Part shown: piece after piece, positions 1-6,355 of the stretch
Numbering within the stretch: position 1 is the first letter of the stretch
How the letters are laid out: each line of letters opens with the position of its first letter
Assembly: GCA_002293365.1 (NCBI GenBank)
Contig: DBDD01000119.1
Location: forward strand, 2,430-9,462
Length of the DNA stretch: 7,033 bases
DNA from: Christensenella sp. UBA941
Lineage (GTDB): Bacteria; Bacillota; Clostridia; Christensenellales; UBA941
Direction: 5' to 3'
Translations under genes and position numbers: made by a program
The notes under the pieces: model-generated
The model's input: only the letters and a program-made list of their open reading frames with translations
What the model was told of the DNA's origin: nothing
Database searches by the model: none

Positions 1-444
1 TCCAATATCGTAGAAAAGGCGATGGGTTCCATCGCGAAATCCGGCGTTTCACCTATCATAGAAGTGCTTTCGCCTGCTGAAACACCTTCAAAGAAAGGCT
101 TGATATACGCCGCGACGCCCGCGAGCGACATCGTGTGCGGCCCCTGCCAGCTCGCTTCGGGCATCGGCTTGCAGGTGTTCATGACGGGGCGCGGTACGCC
201 ATACGGTTTGGCGGTTGCCCCGGTCATCAAGGTCTGCTCCCGTAACGAGATGAAGGAACAATGGCCGGATTTGATCGACGTGAACGCGGGGCCGATTGCC
301 ACCGGCGAGGCGACGATCCCCGAAATCGGAACGCTGCTGTTCAGCGAAATCATAGACGTTGCAAGCGGCAGGAAAAAGCCATATGCCGAGCAATATAAGC
401 TGCACAACGATCTGTGCATCTTCAACCCCGCCCCAATAACCTGA
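1..444 (+). CDS. garD: Galactarate dehydratase, C-terminal part (5' end outside the window)
   Basis: The reading frame is open from base 1 and ends in TGA at 442-444, giving 147 C-terminal residues of a protein that is about 520 residues in E. coli. GarD (UxaA/GarD superfamily) dehydrates meso-galactarate to 5-keto-4-deoxy-D-glucarate in the cytosol. The fragment shows the family's conserved blocks: CGPCQLASG (cysteines at bases 139-141 and 148-150), TGRGTPYGLA, the VNAGPIATGE motif, DVASGRKK, and the terminal HNDLCIFNPAPIT. The FNPAPxT tail and the TGRGTPYG block match galactarate dehydratase better than altronate dehydratase (UxaA), as I remember those sequences. The ATG at 22 is internal, because homology runs through it. 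garR follows after 37 bases with no terminator visible between, so the two are probably co-transcribed. The catalytic N-terminal part and the promoter lie upstream of the window. An altronate-type dehydratase is the main alternative, but the garR and garK neighbours favour galactarate. Confidence 0.92.
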   Translation, partial: SNIVEKAMGSIAKSGVSPIIEVLSPAETPSKKGLIYAATPASDIVCGPCQLASGIGLQVFMTGRGTPYGLAVAPVIKVCSRNEMKEQWPDLIDVNAGPIATGEATIPEIGTLLFSEIIDVASGRKKPYAEQYKLHNDLCIFNPAPIT

Positions 445-467
445 TACAAAAACAAATCATTTCAGAG

Positions 468-474
468 AAGAGGT
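468..474 (+). promoter_or_regulatory. Ribosome binding site fixing the GTG start of garR
   Basis: AAGAGGT lies seven bases upstream of a GTG at 482-484. It supports GTG as the true start, since the GxGxxG dinucleotide fold begins directly after it (MKIGFIGLG) and no ATG lies close by in frame. Confidence 0.7.
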
Positions 475-481
475 AACTGCT

Positions 482-1367
482 GTGAAAATTGGATTTATCG
501 GACTTGGAATCATGGGAAAGCCGATGGCGAAGAATCTGCTGAACGCCGGGCATGAGGTCGTGGCCTTTTCCCGCGGCAAAAAGGATGTGGACGAGCTTGT
601 GGCCTGCGGAGCGTCCGCGGGAATTTCCGCGAAGGACGTCGCGGAGGAATGCCCTCTCATCATAACGATGCTCCCCAATTCGCCAAACGTAAAAGACGTA
701 ATCTGCGGCGAAAACGGCGTGCTCGAAGGCGCGAAGGAGGGCTTGATTATCATCGACATGTCGTCCATCGCCCCTCTCGCCTCGCAGGAGATCGAAAAAG
801 AATGCGCTAAGAAAGGCGTAAAGCTGCTGGACGCGCCAGTATCCGGCGGCGAACCAAAAGCGATAGACGGAACGCTCTCTATCATGGTCGGCGGCAACCG
901 GGCTGTATATGAAAGCGTCAAAGAGATTCTGCTATGCATGGGTTCCAGCGCCGTGCATTGCGGCGATATCGGCGCGGGCAACACGACGAAGCTCGCGAAT
1001 CAAATCGTCGTGGCGCTCAATATCGCGGCGGTATCCGAAGCTTTCACGCTCTCGCGTAAGGCGGGCGTCGATCCGAATCTTGTGTTCGACGCGATCAAGG
1101 GCGGGCTTGCCGGTTCTACCGTAATGAACGCGAAAGTTCCCATGATGATAGACGGCAATTTCAAGCCGGGCTTTCCGGATCGATCTCCATATAAAAGACT
1201 TGGGCAACGCGCTCGATACCGGCCACGGCGTAGGTTCGCCGCTTCCACTTACCGCCGCCGTCATGGAGATGATGCAGACGCTCAAGGCGGACGGTTACGG
1301 GCAGGACGACCACAGCGCGCTGGCCAAATATTACGCCAAGATATCCGGCGTAAGCATCGGCAAATAA
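482..1367 (+). pseudogene. garR: Tartronate semialdehyde reductase (2-hydroxy-3-oxopropionate reductase), frameshifted
   Basis: GarR reduces tartronate semialdehyde to D-glycerate with NAD(P)H; it belongs to the 3-hydroxyisobutyrate dehydrogenase family. The first frame gives the nucleotide-binding GLGIMG (residues 7-12), the substrate motif DAPVSGGEPKA (117-127) and the catalytic lysine K170 in GNTTKLANQ. Homology holds through DGNFKPGF (residue 231, codon TTT 1172-1174). The frame then turns into an arginine-rich, non-family sequence ending at 1375. From 1176 the adjacent frame resumes the family exactly: RIDLHIKDLGNALDTGHGVG, then LPLTAAVMEMMQ and DDHSALAKYY, ending with TAA at 1365-1367. 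Removing one T or C from 1172-1176 restores a 294-residue protein, the usual family length. As given, the product would lose its C-terminal 63 residues, including the conserved lysine of HIKDL and the helical substrate and dimer domain, and is likely inactive. Gene identity is very secure. Whether the shift is real, an error or a recoding site cannot be decided here. Confidence 0.9.
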
Positions 1368-1397
1368 CCAGATAGCAAACCGAAGGGAGCAGGAATA

Positions 1398-2297
1398 ATG
1401 AACACCGATCTGATAAAAGGCATCATCCCTCCGATCATAACGCCGATTGACGAGAACGAGCGCATCGACGAGGCAAAACTGCGCAAGCAGGTCAACTTCG
1501 TAATCGGCGGCGGCGTACACGGCATACTCGCGTTCGGCAGCAACGGCGAATTCTATATGGTGGACGACGACGAGCAGGAGCGCGGGTTAAAAATCATCAT
1601 CGACGAGGCGAAAGGCCGCGTCCCCGTCTACATGGGAATCGGCGCGATAAAAACGCGCAAGTGCGTACAGATCGCTAAGATGGCGGCAATGGCTGGCGCT
1701 TTCGGTATCTCGGTGTTGCAGCCGATGTTTTTGAAGCCCACGGAGGAGGAGCTGTTCCTGCACTTCAAGACGATTGCCGAGTCCGTTCCCGAATTGCCGA
1801 TGCTGCTTTATAACAATCCCGGACGTACCGGCTACTCCATGAGCGCGGGCTTGGTGCTAAAGCTGGCGGAACGCGTAAAGAACATCGTTGGCATGAAGGA
1901 TTCCAGCGGGGATATGACGCTGACCTCGGAGCTCATCCGTATCACCCGCCACTTAGGATTCAAGGTGTTCGGCGGCAAGGACACGCTGATCTTCGGCGCG
2001 CTCGTACACGGCGGCGCGGGGGCGGTATGCACCACGGCCAACATGTTCCCGGAGCTCGTATGCGCCGTATATGAAAAATTCGTCGCGGGCGACCTCGCGG
2101 GCTCGCTGGAGGCGCAATACCGGCTTAATCCGGTGCGCTTGTCGATGGACAAGGCGAGCTTTCCCGTGGCAACGAAGGATATGTGTTCTATCATGGGGCT
2201 GAATCCCGGCGCACCGTTCCTGCCGAATCTTCCGACAAGGGGCGCGGTTCTCGAAACGATGGCCGGGGAAATCCGCAAGGCCGGGCTGCTGGGCTGA
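1398..2297 (+). CDS. DapA/NAL-family class I aldolase, probable 5-keto-4-deoxy-D-glucarate aldolase
   Basis: This 299-residue protein is a complete DHDPS/N-acetylneuraminate lyase-type (beta/alpha)8 barrel. Visible motifs are GSNGEF (47-52, the position of the DapA GTTGE loop), the active-site tyrosine Y138 in LLYNNPGRTG, the carboxylate-binding-type arginine R143, the Schiff-base lysine K167 in VGMKDSSGD, and FGGKDTLIFGALVHGGAGAV (191-210). These enzymes form or cleave a pyruvate Schiff base. True DapA normally has TT where this has SN, which argues against lysine biosynthesis. The YNNPGRTG block also differs from what I recall of the 5-keto-4-deoxyglucarate dehydratase branch. It sits between garR and garK, and no GarL-type (HpcH/HpaI) aldolase is present in the window. 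I infer that it cleaves 5-keto-4-deoxy-D-glucarate to pyruvate and tartronate semialdehyde. Family membership is certain and substrate is not; a decarboxylating dehydratase is the main alternative. The ATG at 1398 has AGGGAG (1384-1389) eight bases upstream. Confidence 0.85.
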   Translation: MNTDLIKGIIPPIITPIDENERIDEAKLRKQVNFVIGGGVHGILAFGSNGEFYMVDDDEQERGLKIIIDEAKGRVPVYMGIGAIKTRKCVQIAKMAAMAGAFGISVLQPMFLKPTEEELFLHFKTIAESVPELPMLLYNNPGRTGYSMSAGLVLKLAERVKNIVGMKDSSGDMTLTSELIRITRHLGFKVFGGKDTLIFGALVHGGAGAVCTTANMFPELVCAVYEKFVAGDLAGSLEAQYRLNPVRLSMDKASFPVATKDMCSIMGLNPGAPFLPNLPTRGAVLETMAGEIRKAGLLG

Positions 2298-2342
2298 ATA
2301 CGCCTGTCTTCTTTCATCATTGAGCAATTAAGGGGGATTCTT

Positions 2343-3677
2343 ATGCCTTTGCAGCCACTTACGACATACGACGAACAGGTTCAGGGGCTTGGCATAAAGG
2401 AAGCGATCACGGAAGCCAAGCGTTGCCTGAACTGCAAGAAGCCCCAATGCAAAACGGGCTGCCCCATCGAAAACAACATACCTGAATTTATCCATCAAAT
2501 CGCTAAAGGGAATATGGGTGAGGCGCACGGACTAATCACCGAAAAAAGCAATCTTCCCGCCGTATGCGGGCGGGTATGCGCCCATGAGCTGCAATGCGAA
2601 AGCCACTGTGTACTTGCGAAGCAGGGCAAAGAAATCAAGATCGGCCAATTGGAGCGTTTCGCCGCCGATTTTAATTTCGGGATGGGGCTGATTATGGATA
2701 GAATCCCGTCGAAATCACGCGGTAAGGTCGCCGTGATCGGATCAGGGCCCGCCGGATTGACGATAGCGGGCGATCTCGCCAAAATCGGCTTTTCCGTGAC
2801 GGTATACGAAGCCCAGCCAGAGGCGGGCGGCGTACTGATGTTCGGCATACCGGCGTACCGCTTACCCAAAGATGTCGTCCGGCGCGAGATATCCCGTATA
2901 GAGGCGCTGGGCGTTACGATCATGACGAACCTGATGGCGGGACCTGATTTTACCGTGGACGATTTGTTCGCGCGCGGATTTGACGCCGTGTTTATCGGCT
3001 CCGGCACGGCGCTGCCGAAGGAGCTGGATTTACCGGGCAAAGAGCTGGCTGGGATCATTCAGTCCATCTACTTCCTTCGGATGAACGCGCTGTACAGCAG
3101 CGGATTGATGGAGCGCAAGGACGTGCCGGTCAAGGATGGCGACAGGGTGCTTGTAATCGGCGCGGGCAATGTGGCGATGGACGCCGCGCGCTCCGCCATA
3201 CGCATCGGCGCGGAATCCGTAACGGTGGTAGCCAGAGTCCCGCAGGAGAAGATGCGCGCGCTGAAAGCCGAATACGACGGCGCGGTCGAAGACGGCGTAC
3301 AGTTCGCGTGGAGCGCGACGCCCGGACGGTTTGTTGGCAAAGGCGGCAAAGTCACTGGGCTTGCGGTTATGACCGAACAAGGAGAACAGGAGCTTTGCGC
3401 CGACAAGATACTTCTTTCCATCGGGGCGCGACCCGCAAATCGTATCGTGTCTACAACAAGGGGCATCGAGGTGGACAAGAGCGGCTACGTCCTCACAAAT
3501 GAACGGCCATACGGCATGACGACGCGCAAGGGCGTGTTCGCGGGCGGCGACGTCGTGCATCGCCCGGCCACGGTGGTGCTGGCGATGAAAGAGGCAAAGA
3601 AGGTCGCCGAGGGTATTGCGGCGTATGTGGACGCGATAAAGCTGTTGGGAATCAACGTGCAGGAGGCCGGGATATGA
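2343..3677 (+). CDS. GltD-like NAD(P)-dependent FAD/iron-sulfur oxidoreductase
   Basis: This 444-residue protein has the layout of the glutamate synthase small subunit and of the N-terminal part of dihydropyrimidine dehydrogenase. The helical Fer4_20-type domain carries two cysteine groups, C28/C31/C36/C40 (CLNCKKPQCKTGC) and C75/C79/C85/C89, which in the family ligate two [4Fe-4S] clusters. An FAD-binding Rossmann motif VIGSGPAGL (131-139) follows, with AGGVLMFGIPAYRLP after it. The NAD(P)-binding VIGAGNVAMDAAR is at 271-283 and the C-terminal FAD motif GVFAGGDVV at 397-405. Such subunits pass electrons between NAD(P)H and a partner oxidoreductase, yet no GltB, PreA or other partner is encoded in the window. 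The position where GltD has a tandem Arg pair for NADPH reads ARV here (R298), so cofactor preference is uncertain. AGGGGG at 2331-2336 lies six bases before the ATG. The stop overlaps the garK start by ATGA, indicating co-translation. Its role in diacid breakdown is unknown; a redox-balancing or electron-bifurcating function is only a guess. Confidence 0.82.
   Translation: MPLQPLTTYDEQVQGLGIKEAITEAKRCLNCKKPQCKTGCPIENNIPEFIHQIAKGNMGEAHGLITEKSNLPAVCGRVCAHELQCESHCVLAKQGKEIKIGQLERFAADFNFGMGLIMDRIPSKSRGKVAVIGSGPAGLTIAGDLAKIGFSVTVYEAQPEAGGVLMFGIPAYRLPKDVVRREISRIEALGVTIMTNLMAGPDFTVDDLFARGFDAVFIGSGTALPKELDLPGKELAGIIQSIYFLRMNALYSSGLMERKDVPVKDGDRVLVIGAGNVAMDAARSAIRIGAESVTVVARVPQEKMRALKAEYDGAVEDGVQFAWSATPGRFVGKGGKVTGLAVMTEQGEQELCADKILLSIGARPANRIVSTTRGIEVDKSGYVLTNERPYGMTTRKGVFAGGDVVHRPATVVLAMKEAKKVAEGIAAYVDAIKLLGINVQEAGI
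3661..3666 (+). promoter_or_regulatory. Consensus Shine-Dalgarno site of garK inside the preceding gene
   Basis: A perfect AGGAGG lies in the last codons of the GltD-like gene, seven bases before the garK ATG at 3674. Together with the ATGA stop-start overlap this points to coupled translation and fixes the garK start. Confidence 0.8.
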
Positions 3678-4819
3678 AGATATTGATAGCGCCGGATTCG
3701 TTTAAGGGCAGCAACTCAAGCATCGAGGTGGCCTCCCATATCGAAATCGGAATAAGAAGGGTGTTCCCCGAAGCGGAAACCGTCAAAATCCCCATTGCCG
3801 ACGGTGGCGAAGGAACCGTAGAGGCGCTGGTGTTCGGCGGTGGCGGGACGTTTCATACCGCCGAAGTGACGGGCCCGATGGGAAATCCCGTTACAGCGAC
3901 GTATGGCGTATTGCCGGGCGGAACAGGCGTAATCGAAATGGCCGCGGCTTCCGGCTTGCCTCTCGTAGCGGAAGACGAGAGAAATCCAATGTTGACAACG
4001 ACCTTCGGCGTCGGCGAACTGATCCTTGAAGTTTTAAATCGCGGCTGCACAAACATAGTAATCGGGCTAGGCGGCAGCGCGACGAACGACGGCGGCGTGG
4101 GCATGGCGCAGGCGCTGGGCGTGTCCTTCAAGGACAAAAACGGCGTGGAGCTGGAATTGGGCGCGTCGGGAATCGCGGAGCTCGCGACCGTCGATGTAAG
4201 CGCGATGAACCCAAAGGTTGCGAAAGCAAGCATCGTTATCGCTTCAGACGTTAATTCTCCGCTATACGGGCCAAGCGGGGCGTCGGCTATCTTCGGGCCG
4301 CAAAAGGGCGCGGATGAAGACATGGTCATAGAGCTCGACAGCGCTTTAGGCCACCTCGCGAATACCGTCAAAGCCCAGCTCGGCGTAGACATGGCGGATA
4401 TCTCTGGCGCAGGGGCGGCTGGCGGGCTTGGATACGGGTTGATGGCTTTTTGCGGAGCGAAAATGAAAACCGGCATTGAAACGATAATGGACAGCGTGGA
4501 GATAAACCGGCATCTGTCCTTCTGCGACTTGGTTATAACGGGTGAAGGCAGAATTGACGGCCAGTCCGTATTCGGAAAAGTGCCGGTAGGCGTGGCGAAG
4601 CGGGCGAAAAAATACGGCCTGCCGGTTCTGGCGATTACGGGCGGAATCGGTAGCGGTGCCGAGGCGGTTTATGAACATGGCGTTGATTCGATTATAAGCA
4701 TCGTTAGTGAGCCCATGACATTGGGCAAGGCGATATCCAAAAGCGAAGCCTTACTCGAAGAGACTGCTGAACGAGCGATGCGGTTATTAAAAATCGGCAT
4801 GAACATTTGGCGGGCATAG
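3674..4819 (+). CDS. garK: Glycerate 2-kinase
   Basis: The product phosphorylates D-glycerate with ATP; GarK/GlxK-type enzymes yield 2-phosphoglycerate, which enters glycolysis at enolase. The 381 residues match the length of E. coli GarK. Family blocks are all present: the N-terminal MKILIAPDSFKGS, PIADGGEGT (40-48), GVIEMAAASGLPL (85-97), GLGGSATNDGGVGMAQALG (131-149), ASDVNSPLYGPSGA (190-203), FGPQKGA, GAAGGLGYG (247-255) and GEGRIDGQS (290-298). The acidic and glycine-rich blocks form the active site between the two domains. The ATG overlaps the stop of the preceding gene and has a consensus ribosome binding site. The permease gene begins 37 bases downstream with no terminator visible. 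In the reconstructed pathway this is the last dedicated step, using the glycerate that GarR would produce. No lesions are seen. A glyoxylate/allantoin-pathway copy (GlxK) is the same family, but garD upstream favours garK. Confidence 0.95.
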   Translation: MKILIAPDSFKGSNSSIEVASHIEIGIRRVFPEAETVKIPIADGGEGTVEALVFGGGGTFHTAEVTGPMGNPVTATYGVLPGGTGVIEMAAASGLPLVAEDERNPMLTTTFGVGELILEVLNRGCTNIVIGLGGSATNDGGVGMAQALGVSFKDKNGVELELGASGIAELATVDVSAMNPKVAKASIVIASDVNSPLYGPSGASAIFGPQKGADEDMVIELDSALGHLANTVKAQLGVDMADISGAGAAGGLGYGLMAFCGAKMKTGIETIMDSVEINRHLSFCDLVITGEGRIDGQSVFGKVPVGVAKRAKKYGLPVLAITGGIGSGAEAVYEHGVDSIISIVSEPMTLGKAISKSEALLEETAERAMRLLKIGMNIWRA

Positions 4820-4856
4820 AATTTAAGAAACTAAAGAAAAGCGGGAGGGAAACACA

Positions 4857-6227
4857 ATGGAAACCAGAATGTTACTCGGACTGGCAATCGGCATCATCGT
4901 TATGATCGTCCTAGTGATGAAAACAAAGACGCACACATTTATCGCGCTGCTGTTCGCCGCACTGATAACGGCACTATTTGGAGGCATGGCGCCGACTGAC
5001 GCAATCAGCGCCATACAGAGCGGATTCGGAAGCACGCTGCAATCCACTGGCATTATTATAGGTCTAGGCGTTATGATGGGCGGCATTCTGGAAAAATCGG
5101 GCGCGGCGGAGCGGCTGGCGTACAGCTTTATCAAGCTCGTAGGCAAACGCAGGGAGGAATGGGCGCTGGGCGTCACGGGCTGGGTGCTGTCGATCCCCGT
5201 ATTCGCAGACTCCGCAATCGTCATGTTCGCCCCGCTGTGCAAGGCCATGTCCCGCGTCACAGGCAAGTCCGTCATCGCCCTCGCGCTGTCACTGGCCTGT
5301 GGCTTGCAGCTAACCCATTGTCTGGTTCCGCCGACGCCTGGCCCGCTGACCGCAGCCGGTATGTTAAACGTTGACGTCGGCATGATGATATTAATGGGGG
5401 CGGCGGTTTCCATCCCCATGCTGCTCGTAATCATTCCGTACTGCAAGCGGGTCGGAAAGAAAATCTATCAGATTCCGCAAGAAGACGGCACGTTCGACCG
5501 TAAAGAATTTAAAGAAGAATACCTGAAAACCTTAGACGATTTAGACAAGCTTATAGGCGAGAAGAATTTACCGAAACTGGGTGTCTCGCTGGCTCCCATC
5601 GTAGTCCCGCTGATTATGATATTCGCTAAGACGGTTATGAACCTGACCTCGCTGAAAAGTGGTATCGTCTTCAACATAATCGAACTAATCGGTTCGCCCA
5701 TCGTAGCTCTCGCGGTAGGCACGACGCTCGCGGTGTACGGCTTGGTAAAAAGCTTGCCGAACGATAAGGTCATCGGCATCATGAACGACAGCATTAAGGA
5801 TACCGGCATTATCATGCTCATAACTGGCGCGGGCGGATCGCTGGGCAATGTAATCAAAGTGAGCGGCATCGGCGACGTACTGGGGCAAACCGTCATCGCG
5901 TGGTCAATACCCGCAATACTAATTCCGTTCGTTATCGCCGCACTTATGCGTATCGCGCTAGGCTCCGCGACGGTGGCGATTACCACAGCCGCGTCGCTTA
6001 CCGCTCCGCTGCTCGCGGTATTGGGCGTAAATCCTGTACTCTTGGCTCTGTCGTGCTGCGTAGGCGCTATCTCGTTCAGCTACTTCAACGACAGCGGTTT
6101 CTGGGTGTTCAACGGCATGTTCGGCCTGAGCGACATTAAAGATCAGGTGAAGTGCAAAACCGCTGTGTCATTGATTATGGCGGGCGTCGGCTTGGTGGAA
6201 TTGATCGCTATCAGCTTCGTGTTTTAG
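4857..6227 (+). CDS. GntP-family permease, probable sugar diacid or glycerate importer
   Basis: This 456-residue, strongly hydrophobic protein has the features of the GntP (gluconate:H+ symporter) family. These are the N-terminal membrane pair (about 5-20 and 26-43), FGSTLQSTGIIIGLGVMMGGILEKSGAAERLA (57-88), SIPVFADSAIVM (112-123), HCLVPPTPGP (154-163), GAGGSLGNVI (324-333), the GSATVA segment (369-374) and NDSGFW (411-416). A charged cytoplasmic loop (about 197-240) divides the halves. As I recall, gluconate permeases usually have a histidine (PPHPGP) where this has threonine (PPTPGP), which would fit a different substrate. Known members carry gluconate, fructuronate, glycerate and related acids. 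E. coli imports galactarate with GarP of the unrelated major facilitator superfamily, so this would be a non-homologous replacement. GGGAGGGA (4843-4850) lies six bases before the ATG. Family is near certain; substrate is inferred only from the operon. Confidence 0.92.
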   Translation: METRMLLGLAIGIIVMIVLVMKTKTHTFIALLFAALITALFGGMAPTDAISAIQSGFGSTLQSTGIIIGLGVMMGGILEKSGAAERLAYSFIKLVGKRREEWALGVTGWVLSIPVFADSAIVMFAPLCKAMSRVTGKSVIALALSLACGLQLTHCLVPPTPGPLTAAGMLNVDVGMMILMGAAVSIPMLLVIIPYCKRVGKKIYQIPQEDGTFDRKEFKEEYLKTLDDLDKLIGEKNLPKLGVSLAPIVVPLIMIFAKTVMNLTSLKSGIVFNIIELIGSPIVALAVGTTLAVYGLVKSLPNDKVIGIMNDSIKDTGIIMLITGAGGSLGNVIKVSGIGDVLGQTVIAWSIPAILIPFVIAALMRIALGSATVAITTAASLTAPLLAVLGVNPVLLALSCCVGAISFSYFNDSGFWVFNGMFGLSDIKDQVKCKTAVSLIMAGVGLVELIAISFVF

Positions 6228-6238
6228 AATCGGATCGT

Positions 6239-6267
6239 TTGACGCGCCGAAATCACACCTTTATATG
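6239..6267 (+). promoter_or_regulatory. Possible sigma-70-type promoter upstream of the PsiE-like gene
   Basis: TTGACG (6239-6244) and TATATG (6262-6267) are separated by 17 bases, matching the -35 and -10 consensus at five and four of six positions. It begins eleven bases after the permease stop. Transcription from here would start near 6273, just before the hairpin at 6284-6314. It would allow the PsiE-like gene to be expressed independently of the operon. This is a consensus match only. Confidence 0.35.
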
Positions 6268-6283
6268 CGCACAAACCGAAAAA

Positions 6284-6314
6284 GGGCGCGGTATGGCAAT
6301 ATCCTGCCGCGCCC
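6284..6314 (-). terminator. GC-rich hairpin with a T-run only on the minus strand
   Basis: GGGCGCGG (6284-6291) pairs perfectly with CCGCGCCC (6307-6314) around a 15-base loop. Five A residues (6279-6283) precede it, so on the minus strand the stem is followed by TTTTT, the form of an intrinsic terminator. On the plus strand no T-run follows, so there it would act at most as a transcript-stabilising or processing hairpin at the permease 3' end, or as a leader structure of the next gene. The stem is seen directly; function is inferred. Confidence 0.5.
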
Positions 6315-6327
6315 CGCGAATTCGCGG
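6314..6327. repeat. 14-bp perfect palindrome
   Basis: CCGCGAATTCGCGG is self-complementary throughout. In RNA it would form a 5-bp stem with an AATT loop. It abuts the preceding hairpin and shares one base with it. Its arm CGCGG (6323-6327) can also pair with CCGCG (6307-6311), giving mutually exclusive folds. It ends about 30 bases before the start codon of the PsiE-like gene. It could be an operator or a leader element, but palindromes of this size also occur by chance in GC-rich DNA. Confidence 0.4.
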
Positions 6328-6344
6328 ATATACGTCTATCGAAT

Positions 6345-6348
6345 GGGG
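6345..6348 (+). promoter_or_regulatory. Short ribosome binding site supporting a GTG start
   Basis: GGGG (within AATGGGGTA) lies seven bases before the GTG at 6356-6358. It is weaker than the sites of the operon genes, but it is the best-placed one in the gap. It favours GTG over the upstream ATG at 6293, which sits inside the hairpin loop. Confidence 0.45.
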
Positions 6349-6355
6349 TATTATT

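Noticed and set aside
457..984. Long minus-strand frame opposite garR (175 residues)
   Set aside because: It is antisense to well-conserved coding sequence, has no recognisable motif and arises from the codon bias of the plus-strand gene.
1176..1375. Arginine-rich C-terminus of garR as a novel domain
   Set aside because: The adjacent frame encodes the normal GarR C-terminus, so the arginine-rich stretch is out-of-frame translation of GC-rich codons.
1398..2297. Lysine-biosynthetic dapA
   Set aside because: The TT of the DapA active-site loop is replaced by SN and the gene is embedded between garR and garK, so a catabolic aldolase is more likely.
2343..3677. Genuine gltD for glutamate synthesis
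   Set aside because: No gltB is adjacent and the gene is translationally coupled to garK, so the name would mislead.
3853..4476. Long minus-strand frame opposite garK (207 residues)
   Set aside because: It is a Pro/Ser/Ala-rich shadow of garK with no family resemblance.
4823..5446. Minus-strand frame opposite the permease (207 residues)
   Set aside because: It is the complement of membrane-segment codons, has no motif, and the plus-strand GntP family match is clear.
6152..6355. N-terminal extension of the PsiE-like protein
   Set aside because: It overlaps the permease in another frame, is rich in arginine and reads through the hairpin. GTG 6356 with GGGG upstream gives a sensible membrane protein.
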